DNA of 64,000 nt from an uncultured Parasphingopyxis sp. (GCA_947259005.1 CAMYKP010000006.1:682001-746000); one strand, 5' to 3'. Positions 15,340 through 25,826 are shown, counted from the first letter of the stretch. The notes: generated by a model from the sequence alone, not told the origin. Translations and numbers: made by a program.

Positions 15340-16941
15340 TCACATCCTGAACACGCCGAACGCCGGGCGCTCGGGTATTTCTGCTTCCAGCGTTGCAGCA
15401 AAGGCCAGCCCCAGCACATCGCGGGTCTGCGCCGGATCGATGATGCCGTCGTCCCAGAGGCGCGCGGTGGCGTGCCAGGGATTGCCCTCATCCTCATATT
15501 TCTGCCGGATCGGGGCCTTGAAGGCTTCGGCCTCTTCCTCGTTCCATTTGTCCGCATCGCGGTGGACGGTCGCCAGCACGCTGGCCGCCTGTTCGCCGCC
15601 CATCACGCTGATCCGGCTGTTGGGCCATGAGAACAAAAAGCGCGGGCTGTAGGCCCTACCCGCCATGCCATAATTGCCCGCGCCGAAGCTGCCGCCGATC
15701 AGCAGCGTGATCTTGGGGACGGTCGCGGTGGCAACCGCGGTGACCAGCTTCGCGCCATGCTTGGCGATGCCTTCCGCCTCATATTTCCCGCCAACCATGA
15801 AACCGGAGATGTTCTGCAGGAACAGCAGCGGGATACGGCGCTGGCAGCATAGCTCGATAAAGTGCGCGCCCTTTTGCGCGCTCTCGCTGAACAATACGCC
15901 GTTATTGGCGATGATCCCGACCGGCATTCCCCAGATATGCGCAAAGCCGCAGACCAGCGTGGAGCCGTACAGCGCCTTGAACTCGTGAAACTCGCTGCCA
16001 TCGACGATCCGCGCGATCACCTCATGCACATCATAGGGCGCGCGGACATCGTCGGGGATGATGCCGTAAAGTTCCTCGACATCGAATTTGGGCGCGCGCG
16101 GCTCGACCAGCTTGATACCCGGATCGTGGGGATGGTTGAGCGTCGAGACGATATCGCGGACGATGGTCAGCGCATGTTCGTCATTCTCGGCGACATGATC
16201 GACAACGCCGGACTTGCGTCCATGCAGGTCGCCGCCACCAAGGTCTTCGGAAGAAATCTCCTCGCCCGTCGCCGCTTTGACGAGCGGCGGCCCGGCGAGG
16301 AAGATCGTGCCCTGATTGCGCACGATCACCGTCTCGTCCGACATCGCCGGAACATAGGCCCCGCCCGCCGTGCAGCTCCCCATGACGCAGGCAATCTGCG
16401 GGATGCCGAGCGCGGACATATTGGCCTGGTTGAAGAAGATGCGCCCGAAATGATCGCGATCTGGAAAGACTTCGGCCTGATGCGGCAGGTTCGCGCCGCC
16501 GCTATCGACCAGATAGATGCACGGCAGCCGGTTCTGCTCGGCAATCTCCTGCGCGCGCAGATGCTTCTTCACCGTCATCGGATAATAGGTGCCGCCCTTC
16601 ACCGTCGCATCGTTGCAGACGATCATGCACTGGCGGCCCGAAACGCGGCCTATCCCGGCGATCATCCCGGCGCCCGGAACCTCCCCGCCATACATGTCGC
16701 ATGCAGCGAGCTGGCCGATCTCGAGGAAAGGTGAACCGGGATCGAGCAGGCGTTCGACGCGATCACGCGGGAGCAGCTTGCCGCGTGACACATGGCGCTC
16801 GCGATGCTTCTCCGTCCCGCCCAGCGCCGCCTCGGCCACATCGGCGCGCAGCTTCTCCGCCAGTTCGCGGTTATGCGCGGCATTGGCGCGGAATCCCTCG
16901 CCATTGATATCCAGTTTCGTATCCAGCGTCGGCGCGCTCAT
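15340..16941 (-). CDS. mccB: methylcrotonyl-CoA carboxylase, carboxyltransferase beta subunit
   Basis: Transfers the carboxyl group from biotin to 3-methylcrotonyl-CoA, making 3-methylglutaconyl-CoA. The start at 16941 gives 533 residues ([20 protein letters not shown]), the standard length; the longer frame to 17016 adds an unrelated hydrophobic stretch. Visible carboxyltransferase features include [29 protein letters not shown] near residue 43, the first oxyanion region [16 protein letters not shown], and [34 protein letters not shown] near 435, the second oxyanion region with the FLFSWPN signature of MCC beta subunits. It lies downstream of ivd (separated by the opposite-strand M13 gene) and upstream of mccA. 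Confidence 0.96.
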   Translation of the reverse strand: MSAPTLDTKLDINGEGFRANAAHNRELAEKLRADVAEAALGGTEKHRERHVSRGKLLPRDRVERLLDPGSPFLEIGQLAACDMYGGEVPGAGMIAGIGRVSGRQCMIVCNDATVKGGTYYPMTVKKHLRAQEIAEQNRLPCIYLVDSGGANLPHQAEVFPDRDHFGRIFFNQANMSALGIPQIACVMGSCTAGGAYVPAMSDETVIVRNQGTIFLAGPPLVKAATGEEISSEDLGGGDLHGRKSGVVDHVAENDEHALTIVRDIVSTLNHPHDPGIKLVEPRAPKFDVEELYGIIPDDVRAPYDVHEVIARIVDGSEFHEFKALYGSTLVCGFAHIWGMPVGIIANNGVLFSESAQKGAHFIELCCQRRIPLLFLQNISGFMVGGKYEAEGIAKHGAKLVTAVATATVPKITLLIGGSFGAGNYGMAGRAYSPRFLFSWPNSRISVMGGEQAASVLATVHRDADKWNEEEAEAFKAPIRQKYEDEGNPWHATARLWDDGIIDPAQTRDVLGLAFAATLEAEIPERPAFGVFRM

Positions 16942-17094
16942 GGCGGTATTCGTCCCCTCTTTTGAGTTAGCTGAGTAGCGGGCGGCGAGCGCCAAGGGAA
17001 GAACCGCCGATAACATTCGACGAACGACCTTGGAGCAGAACCATACCGGTCCTATGAAGCGATCAGCAAAAAATCTGTCGCAGAGGTCCAGTCC

Positions 17095-19170
17095 ATGAAA
17101 ACCCGTCTTCTTCCCGCCCTGTTGCTCGGCGCTGCGTTTGTCGCCGGCCCGATCGCCTGCACAAGCGAACCCGAAACCGAAATCGGCATGGGCAGTGAGA
17201 TCGGCATCAACACGGCCGCGATGGATACCAGCGTTAATCCCGGCGACGATTTTTACGGCTATGCCAATGGCGCATGGCAGCGGGACACCGAAATTCCTGC
17301 TGATCGTTCCAGCATCGGCGCCTTCCTCGTCGCCTTCAACGAAACCGAACGGCAGGTGACCGAGTTGATCGCAGAAATCGTCGCCTCCGATCCCGAGCCG
17401 GGAACGGACGAAGCGCGGATTGCCGATTTCTACAATGCCTTCATGGATGTCGATGCGATCAACGCGGCTGGGTTAGACCCGGTCCAGGCCGATATCGAGC
17501 GCTTCGAGGCGATCGAAGATCGGACCCAGCTTTCGCGGGTGTTGGGGGAGCAGCTTCGCGCCGATGTCGATCCGCTCAACTATACCGATTACCAGACCGA
17601 AAATCTGTTCGGCCTGTTCGTAACCCAGGGACTGGCGACGCCGGGCGAGGTTCTGCCCTATCTGCTGCAGGGCGGTCTCGGCATGCCGGAGCGCGAATAT
17701 TATCTCTCGTCCGATCCGTCCCTTGCCGCGATCCGTACCGAGTATCGCGCCTATATCGAACGTCTTCTGACGGCGGCGGGTATCGACAACCCGGCCCAGC
17801 GCGCCCAGCGCATTTTCGACCTCGAAATGCAGATTGCCGAGGCGCACAACACGCGCGAACAGACAGAAGACTTCGCGCAGTCCGCCACTGTCTGGAACCG
17901 CGACGAGCTGGACAGCCGCGCGCCGGGCATGGACTGGACAGCCTTCCTCACCGCCGCACAGCTCAACGATCAGGAGAAATTCGCCGCCTATCAGGCCGAC
18001 GGCCTTGCGGGTCTTTCAGGGCTGGTCGCCTCCCAACCCATCGAATCCTGGCAGGACTGGCTGATCTTCCACCAGATCAACAGCCATGCCGCCGTGCTTC
18101 CCACCGCCATCGATGACGCGCATTTCGCCTTTTACGGCACAACGCTTTCGGGAACGCCCGAACAGCGCAGCCGGGACAAGCGCGCCCTTTCAGCGGTAAA
18201 CCAGTATCTCGGCGATGCTGTGGGCCGCCTTTACGCCGAACGCTATTTCCCGGCCTCGGCCCGGACGGAAGTTCAGGCGATGGTCGACAATATCACCGAC
18301 GCTTTTGCCGAGCGGGTGCGGAATATCGAATGGATGGCCGATGAAACCCGCGCCGAAGCCCTGCGCAAGGTGGAATCGATCATCGTCGGTGTCGGCTATT
18401 CCGACAACTGGCGCGACTATTCGGACTATGCCGTGACCGGGGACAATGCCTATGCCGACATGATCGGCGGCGAGCGGGCCGAATATGCGCATCAGCTTGC
18501 CAAGCTTGGCCAGCCGATGGACCGGACCGAATGGTGGATGACGCCGCAAACCGTGAATGCAGTAAACCTGCCTGTGCAGAATGCTCTCAACTTCCCCGCC
18601 GCGATCCTGCAGCCGCCCTTCTTCAACGCGGCGGCTGACCCGGCCTTCAATTACGGCGCGATCGGCGCGGTGATCGGGCACGAGATCAGCCACAGCTTCG
18701 ACAATAATGGCGCGGCCTTCGATTCCACCGGCGCGCTGCGCAACTGGTGGACCGAGGAAGATCTCGCCAGTTTCAACCAGCAGGGCGATGCGCTGGCCGC
18801 GCAATATGACGCCTATGCCCCCTTCCCCGACCTTAACGTCAATGGACGGCTGACACTGGGCGAGAATATCGCCGATGTCGCAGGCCTGCAGGCGGCCTAT
18901 GACGCCTATCGCGCGTCATTGAACGGCGAAGAGGCGCCTGTCATTGGCGGCTTTACCGGTGACCAGCGCTTTTTCATTGCCTTCGCACAAGCCTGGGCCA
19001 CAAAGATGCGTGACGAAGCCCTGCGCCAACGCGTCCAGACAGACGGCCACGCGCCGGGCATGTACCGCGCGCTGACGGTGCGCAATCTCGATGCCTGGTA
19101 TGCAGCTTTCGATGTGCAGCCGGGCGCAGCGCTCTATCTGGCTCCCGAAGACCGGGTCCGCGTCTGGTAG
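17095..19170 (+). CDS. M13-family zinc metallopeptidase, lipoprotein (PepO-like)
   Basis: A 691-residue neprilysin-type endopeptidase that cleaves oligopeptides, anchored in the cell envelope. The N-terminus [22 protein letters not shown] is a lipoprotein signal with the lipobox ending at C22. The zinc site is HEISH at 529-533, with the third ligand E590 in GENIADVAG and D594 beside it. [15 protein letters not shown] lies just before the active site, as usual in M13. The C-terminus ends VRVW, the family's short terminal motif. It is transcribed against the surrounding leucine-catabolic genes, splitting ivd/VOC from mccB, and converges on the VOC gene with six bases between stops. A role in peptide scavenging is inferred. 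Confidence 0.95.
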   Translation: MKTRLLPALLLGAAFVAGPIACTSEPETEIGMGSEIGINTAAMDTSVNPGDDFYGYANGAWQRDTEIPADRSSIGAFLVAFNETERQVTELIAEIVASDPEPGTDEARIADFYNAFMDVDAINAAGLDPVQADIERFEAIEDRTQLSRVLGEQLRADVDPLNYTDYQTENLFGLFVTQGLATPGEVLPYLLQGGLGMPEREYYLSSDPSLAAIRTEYRAYIERLLTAAGIDNPAQRAQRIFDLEMQIAEAHNTREQTEDFAQSATVWNRDELDSRAPGMDWTAFLTAAQLNDQEKFAAYQADGLAGLSGLVASQPIESWQDWLIFHQINSHAAVLPTAIDDAHFAFYGTTLSGTPEQRSRDKRALSAVNQYLGDAVGRLYAERYFPASARTEVQAMVDNITDAFAERVRNIEWMADETRAEALRKVESIIVGVGYSDNWRDYSDYAVTGDNAYADMIGGERAEYAHQLAKLGQPMDRTEWWMTPQTVNAVNLPVQNALNFPAAILQPPFFNAAADPAFNYGAIGAVIGHEISHSFDNNGAAFDSTGALRNWWTEEDLASFNQQGDALAAQYDAYAPFPDLNVNGRLTLGENIADVAGLQAAYDAYRASLNGEEAPVIGGFTGDQRFFIAFAQAWATKMRDEALRQRVQTDGHAPGMYRALTVRNLDAWYAAFDVQPGAALYLAPEDRVRVW

Positions 19171-19176
19171 AGCCGA

Positions 19177-19560
19177 CTAACCGATCGGGTTACTGACTTC
19201 GACCAAATTTCCGTCGGGATCGTTAAAATAGACAGACAGGATCGGACCTACCGCTCCTTCCCGTTCGCCTTCGGCTACGACCTCGATACCCTGGCTTTCG
19301 AGATAAGCGGAATAATCGGCAATCGGCATATCGGTCAGTAGGCAGAAATTGCCGCTGCCGGGCGCTGTATCCCTGGCGATATCTGGCGCGGTCGAAGCAT
19401 CCTGTAGGCTGATCTTGTTATTGCCGAAATGAAGCGACCATTTCCCGGGCCGCTCTTCGCGCGATTCCATGCCGAGATGCTGCTCGTAAAATGACCGGGT
19501 TGAAAGAACGTCTTTCACGCACAGCACAATATGATCGAATGCCGTTACGCAGACAGCCAT
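19177..19560 (-). CDS. VOC/glyoxalase-superfamily protein
   Basis: A 127-residue single VOC domain with paired beta-alpha-beta-beta-beta modules. It starts MAVCVTAFDHIVLCVKDVLS at 19560, immediately (two bases) after the ivd stop. It contains FYEQHLGMESREERPGKWSLHFGNNKISLQD and ends with SVYFNDPDGNLVEVSNPIG, the usual last strand with the metal-ligand glutamate. H10 in the first strand (FDHI) and E122 near the end are plausible metal ligands. A longer frame to 19671 runs through ivd and is a shadow. Coupling to ivd suggests a role beside leucine breakdown, but relatives include dioxygenases, epimerases and resistance proteins, so no reaction is assigned. Confidence 0.88.
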   Translation of the reverse strand: MAVCVTAFDHIVLCVKDVLSTRSFYEQHLGMESREERPGKWSLHFGNNKISLQDASTAPDIARDTAPGSGNFCLLTDMPIADYSAYLESQGIEVVAEGEREGAVGPILSVYFNDPDGNLVEVSNPIG

Positions 19561-19562
19561 TG

Positions 19563-20729
19563 CTAACCCGCCCCGATCAATTCCCGCCCGATCAGGAAGC
19601 GGCGGATTTCGTTGGTGCCCGCGCCGATATCGTAGAGCTTGGCGTCGCGCAGGAAACGCTCGACCGGCCATTCCCTGGTATAGCCCGCGCCGCCCAGCGC
19701 CTGGATTGCTTCCAGCGACGTCTTCACCGCATTCTCGCTTGCGAGCAGGATAGCGCCCGCCGCATCGAAGCGCGTCGTCTGCCCGGCGTCGCAGGCCCGC
19801 GCCACGGCATAGACGTAGGCACGCGCCGAATTGAGCGCGACATACATGTCCGCCACCTTGCCCTGCATCAGCTGGAAGCTGCCGATCGGCTTGCCGAACT
19901 GTTTGCGGTCGCGCACATAGGGAATCACGACATCGAGACAGGCCTGCATGATGCCGATAGGGCCGGCTGCGAGCACCGCGCGCTCATAGTCGAGGCCGCT
20001 CATCAGCACGCCGACACCGCCATTAACGGGCCCCATGACATTCTCGGCCGGAACCTCGCAATCCTCGAACACCAGCTCGGCCGTATCGCTGCCCCGCATG
20101 CCCATCTTGTCGAGCTTCTTTGAAACCGAGAATCCCGCCATGCCCTTCTCGATGAGGAAGGCCGTGATCCCGCCGGAACCTTCGCCCGGTGCTGTCTTGG
20201 CATAGACGACCAGAACATCGGCCTCGGGCGCATTGGTGATCCAGAATTTGGTGCCGTTGAGGATATAGCGGTCATTGCCCTTGGCTTCGGCCTTCAATCG
20301 CATCGAGACGACATCGGAGCCGGAGCCCGCTTCGGACATGGCCAGCGAGCCGACGGACTCCCCGCTGATCAGGCCGGGCAGATATTTCGCCTTCTGCTCG
20401 CTATTCGCCCAGCGGCGGATCTGGTTGACGCAGAGATTGGAATGCGCGCCATAGCTGAGGCCGATCGAGGCGCTGGCCCGGCTGACCTCCTCCATCGCAA
20501 CGCAATGCTCGAGATAGCCAAGCCCCAGCCCGCCCCATTCTTCCTCGACCGTGATCCCGTGCAGGCCGAGCGCGCCCATTTCGGGCCATAGATCACGGCG
20601 AAACTTGTTTTCCGCGTCGATCTCGGCGGCGTGCGGGGCAATCCGGTCATCAGCAAAGCGGCCGGTCGTCTCGCGGATCATGTCGGCGGTTTCGCCAAGC
20701 GCAAAATCGAGATTGGGGGCGACGGACAT
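19563..20729 (-). CDS. ivd: isovaleryl-CoA dehydrogenase
   Basis: FAD-dependent oxidation of isovaleryl-CoA to 3-methylcrotonyl-CoA, directly upstream of the MccAB step. The 388-residue protein starts [20 protein letters not shown]. The decisive feature is the catalytic glutamate E249 in [19 protein letters not shown], the position used only by isovaleryl- and long-chain acyl-CoA dehydrogenases. At the usual C-terminal position the sequence reads [12 protein letters not shown], with glycine instead of glutamate. The FAD motifs [14 protein letters not shown] and [17 protein letters not shown] are present. It heads the leucine cluster and is followed after two bases by a VOC gene. An AT-rich leader with CTAACAGGAGAG before the ATG supplies the ribosome site. 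Confidence 0.96.
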   Translation of the reverse strand: MSVAPNLDFALGETADMIRETTGRFADDRIAPHAAEIDAENKFRRDLWPEMGALGLHGITVEEEWGGLGLGYLEHCVAMEEVSRASASIGLSYGAHSNLCVNQIRRWANSEQKAKYLPGLISGESVGSLAMSEAGSGSDVVSMRLKAEAKGNDRYILNGTKFWITNAPEADVLVVYAKTAPGEGSGGITAFLIEKGMAGFSVSKKLDKMGMRGSDTAELVFEDCEVPAENVMGPVNGGVGVLMSGLDYERAVLAAGPIGIMQACLDVVIPYVRDRKQFGKPIGSFQLMQGKVADMYVALNSARAYVYAVARACDAGQTTRFDAAGAILLASENAVKTSLEAIQALGGAGYTREWPVERFLRDAKLYDIGAGTNEIRRFLIGRELIGAG

Positions 20730-20823
20730 AGGGCAATACTCTCCTGTTAGAATATTGCTTTAGCAAGGCGCGGCGCAGCCCGGAAGAGCCGCCCGTTAAA
20801 TCCCGATTCTGGATCCGCCGCGA

Positions 20824-21477
20824 TCAGCCGATCGTCTGGCCGGTCTTTTCCCAATCGGCGAGAAATGCCTCGAGCCCGCTGGCCGTCAGCGGATGCTTGA
20901 ACAGCTGAAGGATCACATTGGGCGGCATGGTCGCGACATCGGCGCCCATCTTCGCGCTTTCGAGGATATGGATCGGATGGCGGACCGAAGCGACAAGAAT
21001 TTCCGTTGGAAAATCATAATTGTCGTAGATCAACCTGATATCGGAAATGAGGTTCATACCGTCATAGCCGATATCGTCATGCCGCCCCACAAAGGGCGAA
21101 ATGAAGGACGCGCCGGCCTTGCCTGCGAGCAGCGCCTGATTGGCGGTGAAGCAGAGCGTGACATTCACCATCGTGCCGTCATCGGTCAGCTTCTTGCAGG
21201 TTTTGAGGCCGTCGACCGTCAGCGGCACCTTGATCGCAATATTGTCCGCAATCTTGCGGAGAACTTCCGCCTCTTTCATCATCGTCCCATGGTCGGTGGC
21301 GACGACTTCGGCGGACACCGGCCCGTCAACGATTCCGCAAATCTCCTTGGTCACTTCCAGTATATCGCGCCCGGATTTCTGGATGAGCGACGGGTTGGTC
21401 GTCACCCCGTCCACGAGCCCTGTTGCGGCGAGTTCGCGGATAGCGTCCGTGTCGGCAGTGTCGGCAAAGAATTTCAT
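20824..21477 (-). CDS. fsa: fructose-6-phosphate aldolase / TalC-type transaldolase
   Basis: A class I aldolase of 217 residues, matching the short TalC/FSA subfamily rather than the ~320-residue TalB type. The Schiff-base lysine is K83 in [15 protein letters not shown]. The opening [32 protein letters not shown] is the family signature. [20 protein letters not shown] is near residue 125, and [13 protein letters not shown] carries the conserved R/H region. Both sedoheptulose transaldolase and fructose-6-phosphate aldolase activities occur in this group. Many alphaproteobacteria use it as their only transaldolase in the pentose phosphate pathway. The gene stands alone, 94 bases from ivd, with no obvious partner. 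Confidence 0.92.
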   Translation of the reverse strand: MKFFADTADTDAIRELAATGLVDGVTTNPSLIQKSGRDILEVTKEICGIVDGPVSAEVVATDHGTMMKEAEVLRKIADNIAIKVPLTVDGLKTCKKLTDDGTMVNVTLCFTANQALLAGKAGASFISPFVGRHDDIGYDGMNLISDIRLIYDNYDFPTEILVASVRHPIHILESAKMGADVATMPPNVILQLFKHPLTASGLEAFLADWEKTGQTIG

Positions 21478-21559
21478 GCGATTTTGGTCCCGTATCGGAG
21501 GGTGAGTCGTGCAGATGCTATAGCCTAATCGTTACAGCGAGAGGATCGGCTATCCACAG

Positions 21560-22240
21560 TCAGCGAAGCAGCCCGAACGCACCGATGATGATCGGATCGC
21601 CGGTCGCTTGCGGGTTGGCGCGAATGGCTGCTTCCTCGCGGCCCATCGCGGCATAAATCCCGTCGGCAGCCTTGCGGGATACATCCTGGCCCAGGCCTGC
21701 GAGATCGATGCCAGTTGCCGCCTGCAGAACCCGTCCGACCAGCGGATCGTTTGCGACCCTGAGCGCGGTGCCGACTTCCGGCACCATGGCCGTCACCAGC
21801 GCATCGCCCATTTGCCCGCGCAGCGCCTGGGTCGCCGCATCGCCATTGGCCGCGCGAATGATCGACAGCGCATCGGCGACGGAGAAGGACCGGATCGCAT
21901 CCGTCACCAGCGGCGCAGCGCGCTCTGCCCCTTCGGCCGCAGCATCGTTGAGAATGTGCAATAGCTGGTTGCGCACCGCCGATGTCGACAGCAACGCGCG
22001 GACGATGGCGCTCGACTGCGATCCTCCGATCTGGTCGGGAAGGGTCACGCGGGCCAGCTGGTCGTCATAGAAACCGTCTTCGGCGAGCAGCCCGGCAAAG
22101 GCGCGCTGGGACGACAAGGTCAGCATCCGCCGAATAGCCTCCGTCAGATCGAACCCACCCATTCCCGTGCAACTCGGAAGCACGAGGAGAGGCAGGGCAA
22201 GCCCACTCGCCAATATTGTTCGTCGATTTACGATGGCCAT
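21560..22240 (-). CDS. DUF4197-family lipoprotein
   Basis: A 226-residue protein starting MAIVNRRTILASGLALPLLVLPSC at 22240. This is a lipoprotein signal with lipobox LPSC and an arginine pair (NRRT) near the start that could also suit Tat export. The mature part is helical and matches DUF4197: AIRRMLTLSSQRAFAGLLAEDGFYDD, then VRIxLP-like VTLPDQIGG. The C-terminal AADGIYAAMGREEAAIRANPQATGDPII is the most conserved stretch of that family. Biochemical function is unknown; members are periplasmic. The frame extends to 22375, but that extension lies in a palindromic repeat and overlaps priA, so it is not coding. It is divergent from priA across the repeat. Confidence 0.85.
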   Translation of the reverse strand: MAIVNRRTILASGLALPLLVLPSCTGMGGFDLTEAIRRMLTLSSQRAFAGLLAEDGFYDDQLARVTLPDQIGGSQSSAIVRALLSTSAVRNQLLHILNDAAAEGAERAAPLVTDAIRSFSVADALSIIRAANGDAATQALRGQMGDALVTAMVPEVGTALRVANDPLVGRVLQAATGIDLAGLGQDVSRKAADGIYAAMGREEAAIRANPQATGDPIIIGAFGLLR

Positions 22241-22254
22241 TTCCCACATCCTCT

Positions 22255-22325
22255 CGTCATTCCCGCGAAGGCGGGAATCCAGTCCAGGTCCGTGATACTG
22301 GATTCCCGCCTTCGCGGGAATGACG
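22255..22325. repeat. 29-bp perfect inverted repeat (REP-like element)
   Basis: Bases 22255-22283 are the exact reverse complement of 22297-22325, with a 13-base centre. Each arm itself contains an 8-bp hairpin (ATTCCCGC-GAAG-GCGGGAAT), so the element can fold as one long hairpin or two small ones. The ATTCCCGCGAAGGCGGGAAT core is a sequence I recall as dispersed in many proteobacterial genomes. It fills the space between the divergent DUF4197 and priA genes and ends within about 10-20 bases of the priA start. Confidence 0.9.
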
Positions 22326-22334
22326 AATTGTTCT

Positions 22335-24512
22335 ATGCGCCTGCCCATGAACCGCGTTCGCGTCCTCCTGCTCAATGCCGCGCTTGGCCCGCTCGATTAC
22401 CGGGTGCCCGATGGCATGGACGCACCGCCCGGCAGCATCGTCAAGGTGCCGCTGGGTCCGCGCCAGGTGCCGGGTGTGGTCTGGGACGAAGGCCGGCTGG
22501 AAGGCGAGCCGGTTGCCGAACACAAGCTGCGCCCGATCCTCGGCGTCTATGATTCGCCGCCACTGCCCGAAACGCTGCGCCGGTTGATCGAGTGGACGTC
22601 CGACTATTATCTCGCCCCCCTCGCCTCGGTACTGCGCATGAGCCTTGCCTCGACCAGCGGCTATTCGGGCGAAAAGACGATCACCGAATATCGCGCCACG
22701 GGCGGAATGCCGGAGCGGATGACGCCGAAGCGCGAACAGGCACTGGAACTGATCGGCGACAGCCAGGGCCTGATCCGCGAACTTTCGGAGATTGGCGAAG
22801 TGTCCGATGCGGTAATCCGGGGGCTTGTCAAAACAGGCGCGCTGGAACCGGTCGATGTCTCGCTCGACGCCCCCTTCCCCCTGCCCGACCCCGATTTCGG
22901 GCCGCCGGACCTTGAGGACGGTCAGAGGCAAGCCAGTGCCCGGCTGGTCGAAGCGGTGAAGGCGCGCGAATTCGCACCGATCATGCTCGACGGGGTGACG
23001 GGATCGGGCAAGACCGAAGTCTATTTCGAAGCGATTGCGGAGGCGTTGCGGATGGGGCGGCAAACGCTTGTCCTGCTGCCCGAGATCGCGCTGACCGAAC
23101 CGTTCCTCACGCGCTTCACCGCCCGCTTCGGCTGCGAACCGGTCGCCTGGCATTCGGGCCTGCGCCAGTCTGAGCGGCGGCGGGCATGGCGGGCGATTTC
23201 CAAAGGGGAAGCGATGGTGACGGTGGGTGCGCGCTCCTCTCTCTTCCTGCCCTATCCGAAGCTCGGCCTGATCATTGTCGATGAAGCCCATGAAAGCGCG
23301 TTCAAGCAGGAGGAAGGCGTCAAATATCATGCGCGCGATGTCGCCGTGATGCGCGGCAATGTCGAAAGCTTTCTGATCATTCTGGCCTCTGCGACACCGG
23401 CCATCGAAACCCGGCAGATGGTGGAGATCGGCCGCTATGAGGAAATCACCCTGCCCCGCCGCTTTGGCGGAGCGGAATTGCCGGACATCGCCGCCATCGA
23501 TTTGCTGCAGGACCCGCCGCCGCGCGGCTCTTGGCTCGCGCCCACCCTGGTTCGCGCGGTCGAGGAGACGCTCGAACGCAAGGAACAGTCCCTGCTGTTC
23601 CTCAACCGGCGCGGCTATGCCCCGCTCACCCTGTGCCGGACCTGCGGCCACCGCTTCCAGTGCCCGAACTGCACGGCCTGGATGGTCGAGCACCGGCTGC
23701 TCGCCCGCCTCGCCTGCCATCATTGCGGCCATGTCATGCCGCCGCCCGCCGAATGCCCGGAATGCGGCGCGGAAGACAGCCTTGTCGCCTGCGGCCCCGG
23801 TGTCGAGCGGATTGCCGACGAAGTGAGGGCGCTGTTTCCCGCCGCGAACATCGCGATCATCACGTCGGACACGCTCTGGTCCCCGGCCAAGGCCGCCGAG
23901 TTCGTCCACCGGATGGAGGCGAACGATATCGATATCGTCGTCGGTACGCAGCTCGTCACCAAGGGCTATCACTTCCCTAACCTCACTCTGGTCGGCGTGG
24001 TCGATGCCGATCTCGGCCTGCAGGGCGGCGACCTGCGTGCTGCCGAACGGACCTTCCAGCAGATCATGCAGGTATCGGGCCGGGCCGGACGCGGCGACAA
24101 GCCGGGCCGCGTCTTCATCCAGACGCATGAGCCTTCTCACCCGGTGATCGAGGCTCTCGTCTCGGGCGATGCCGAGAGCTTCTACGCCGCTGAAACTGCG
24201 GCACGTCGGGATGCCGGAGCCCCGCCCTTTGGCCGTTATGCCGGGATCGTCATCTCGTCGGAGGACGAAAAGCAAGCCTTCGAGACCGCACGGATGATCG
24301 GCCAGACCGCGCCCAAGGTCGATGGCATGATGGTGCTGGGCCCTGCCCCCGCTCCGCTCTCCATGCTGCGCGGACGCTACCGCCAGCGCCTGCTCGTGCA
24401 CGCCCGCCGCGCGCTCGATGTGCAGAGCGTGATCCGCGACTGGCTCGGAGACCGCGACTGGCCGAAAAACGTACGCGTATCCGTGGACGTCGATCCGTAC
24501 AGTTTCCTGTAG
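22335..24512 (+). CDS. priA: primosomal replication restart helicase PriA
   Basis: 3'-5' DNA helicase that reloads the replisome at stalled forks. The order is complete: 3'-DNA-binding domain (RVLLLNAALGPLDYRVPDG), winged helix, Walker A GVTGSGKTEVYFEAIAEALR near residue 220, DEAH box IIVDEAHESAFKQEEG near 313, and the zinc module. The zinc-module cysteines pair as CRTCGHRFQCPNC and CHHCGHVMPPPAECPEC between about 430 and 475. The helicase motifs TQLVTKGYHFPNLTLVGVVDAD and QVSGRAGRGDKPGRV follow. ATGs at 22320, 22335 and 22347 are in frame. The first lies in the palindromic repeat, so 22335 or 22347 is likelier; no strong ribosome site decides. At about 725 residues it has the usual length. 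Confidence 0.96.
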   Translation: MRLPMNRVRVLLLNAALGPLDYRVPDGMDAPPGSIVKVPLGPRQVPGVVWDEGRLEGEPVAEHKLRPILGVYDSPPLPETLRRLIEWTSDYYLAPLASVLRMSLASTSGYSGEKTITEYRATGGMPERMTPKREQALELIGDSQGLIRELSEIGEVSDAVIRGLVKTGALEPVDVSLDAPFPLPDPDFGPPDLEDGQRQASARLVEAVKAREFAPIMLDGVTGSGKTEVYFEAIAEALRMGRQTLVLLPEIALTEPFLTRFTARFGCEPVAWHSGLRQSERRRAWRAISKGEAMVTVGARSSLFLPYPKLGLIIVDEAHESAFKQEEGVKYHARDVAVMRGNVESFLIILASATPAIETRQMVEIGRYEEITLPRRFGGAELPDIAAIDLLQDPPPRGSWLAPTLVRAVEETLERKEQSLLFLNRRGYAPLTLCRTCGHRFQCPNCTAWMVEHRLLARLACHHCGHVMPPPAECPECGAEDSLVACGPGVERIADEVRALFPAANIAIITSDTLWSPAKAAEFVHRMEANDIDIVVGTQLVTKGYHFPNLTLVGVVDADLGLQGGDLRAAERTFQQIMQVSGRAGRGDKPGRVFIQTHEPSHPVIEALVSGDAESFYAAETAARRDAGAPPFGRYAGIVISSEDEKQAFETARMIGQTAPKVDGMMVLGPAPAPLSMLRGRYRQRLLVHARRALDVQSVIRDWLGDRDWPKNVRVSVDVDPYSFL

Positions 24513-24572
24513 GGTTAGCCGATCTATCCTTGGCCCGTGATTTGGTTCACAAGCGGCTCGGGGGAGAGGGGC

Positions 24573-25826
24573 ATGATTTCACGTCGCGAGCGGATCTGGC
24601 GCGCCATCGGGCCGGGACTATTGTTTTCAGGCGCGGCAGTCGGCGTTTCGCATCTCGTCCAGTCGACCCGTGCCGGGGCGATGTTCGGGCTCGCGCTGTT
24701 CGGCGTGATCATCCTGATCAACCTGCTCAAATATCCGGCTTTCCGCTTCGGCATCGATTACAGCCACGCGACCCGTAAATCGCTGCTTCACGGCTATCGC
24801 GAGCTCGGCCTTTGGGCACCGATCCTGTTCCTCATCGTGATCGCGCCGATTGCACCGATTGTGCTGGCCGCCACCAGCGCAACGGCCGCCGGCATCCTGA
24901 CCGCGATCGCCGGGCCTGTTCTTCCTATCGCGGCGCTGGCCAGCCTCGTCCTCGGTCTGGCGACGGCAGTGCTGATATTTGGCGGCTATACCTGGCTCGA
25001 CCGCATCAACCGCGTGCTGCTTGCCTTCCTGATCGTCTCGACGCTTGCCGCGGCTGCGCTCGTACTGCCACGCATCGAATGGGGAACGATGTTCGACACC
25101 AGCTGGGCCGTCGATCCGCTGGCGCTGCTGTTCATCGTCGCGCTTGCGGGATTCATGCCCAATCCCGTCGATGCTTCGGTAGCAGTATCGCTATGGACCA
25201 TGGAGGCCGAAAAAGACGTCGCGGCCGAAGACCAGTCGAGCCTCGGCGAAACGCGCAGCGCCTTTGCCGCCTCCTATACGCTTACCACCATACTCGCTCT
25301 CTGCTTCTGCATCATGGGCGCTGGGGTCATGCACAATGACGCGATCGCGCCAGCAGCCGATGCAGCGGGCTTTGCCGCGCAGGTCATCGATCTCTACCGC
25401 AGCACGCTGGGCCCGGTGGCGGCGGCGCTCGCTGCGTTCGCCGCGCTTCTGGTCATGGCGACGACCGTGATCGCCGCAACCGACGCCTATGCCCGGATAT
25501 TCGCCGCCGGTTATGACGATTTCGGCACAACCGAGGATCCGGGGAGATTCAGGCGCGCCTATACACTGTTCCTCCTCATCGAAGTCGGCCTGGCGATCGC
25601 CGCGCTGTTCCTCCTGCTTTCGGACTTCAGCGTATTCATCGACTTCGTCACCTCGGCCTCTTTCCTGATCGCCCCGGTTGTCGCGCTGCTCAACCATCTG
25701 GTGGTGACGCGGTGCGCGATGCCCGACGACGCGCGGCCCGCCATGCTGATGCGCACGCTCAACATCGCAGCAATCGGGACGATGACCGCGATCGCGGCAA
25801 TGTATCTGATCCTCCGCGCCGGCTAG
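24573..25826 (+). CDS. Nramp-superfamily transporter with altered metal-site motif
   Basis: A 417-residue integral membrane protein with about 11 helices. The start at 24573 (MISRRERIWRAIGPG) has GGGGGAGAGGGG upstream; a frame to 24537 lacks this. IGPGLLFSGAAVGVSHLVQS corresponds to Nramp helix 1. Classical Mn/Fe importers have DPGN at this place, carrying the metal-binding Asp and Asn; here it is VSHLVQS. Helix 6 reads LAGFMPNPVDASVAVSLW, where the classical motif is MPHN. The protein is therefore a divergent member, possibly with other ion selectivity or none. It is followed by an unrelated exported TPR gene. It may be the first gene of its own transcript. Confidence 0.85.
   Translation: MISRRERIWRAIGPGLLFSGAAVGVSHLVQSTRAGAMFGLALFGVIILINLLKYPAFRFGIDYSHATRKSLLHGYRELGLWAPILFLIVIAPIAPIVLAATSATAAGILTAIAGPVLPIAALASLVLGLATAVLIFGGYTWLDRINRVLLAFLIVSTLAAAALVLPRIEWGTMFDTSWAVDPLALLFIVALAGFMPNPVDASVAVSLWTMEAEKDVAAEDQSSLGETRSAFAASYTLTTILALCFCIMGAGVMHNDAIAPAADAAGFAAQVIDLYRSTLGPVAAALAAFAALLVMATTVIAATDAYARIFAAGYDDFGTTEDPGRFRRAYTLFLLIEVGLAIAALFLLLSDFSVFIDFVTSASFLIAPVVALLNHLVVTRCAMPDDARPAMLMRTLNIAAIGTMTAIAAMYLILRAG

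Noticed and set aside
22255-22325. Inverted repeat as the end of an insertion sequence
   Set aside because: Only a 13-base centre separates the arms, with no transposase or target duplication visible; it fits a REP-like palindrome better.
22257-24401. 714-codon open frame on the strand opposite priA
   Set aside because: It is antisense to a complete priA, has composition typical of the reverse complement of high-GC coding DNA (Arg, His, Gly, Ala rich) and no recognisable domain.
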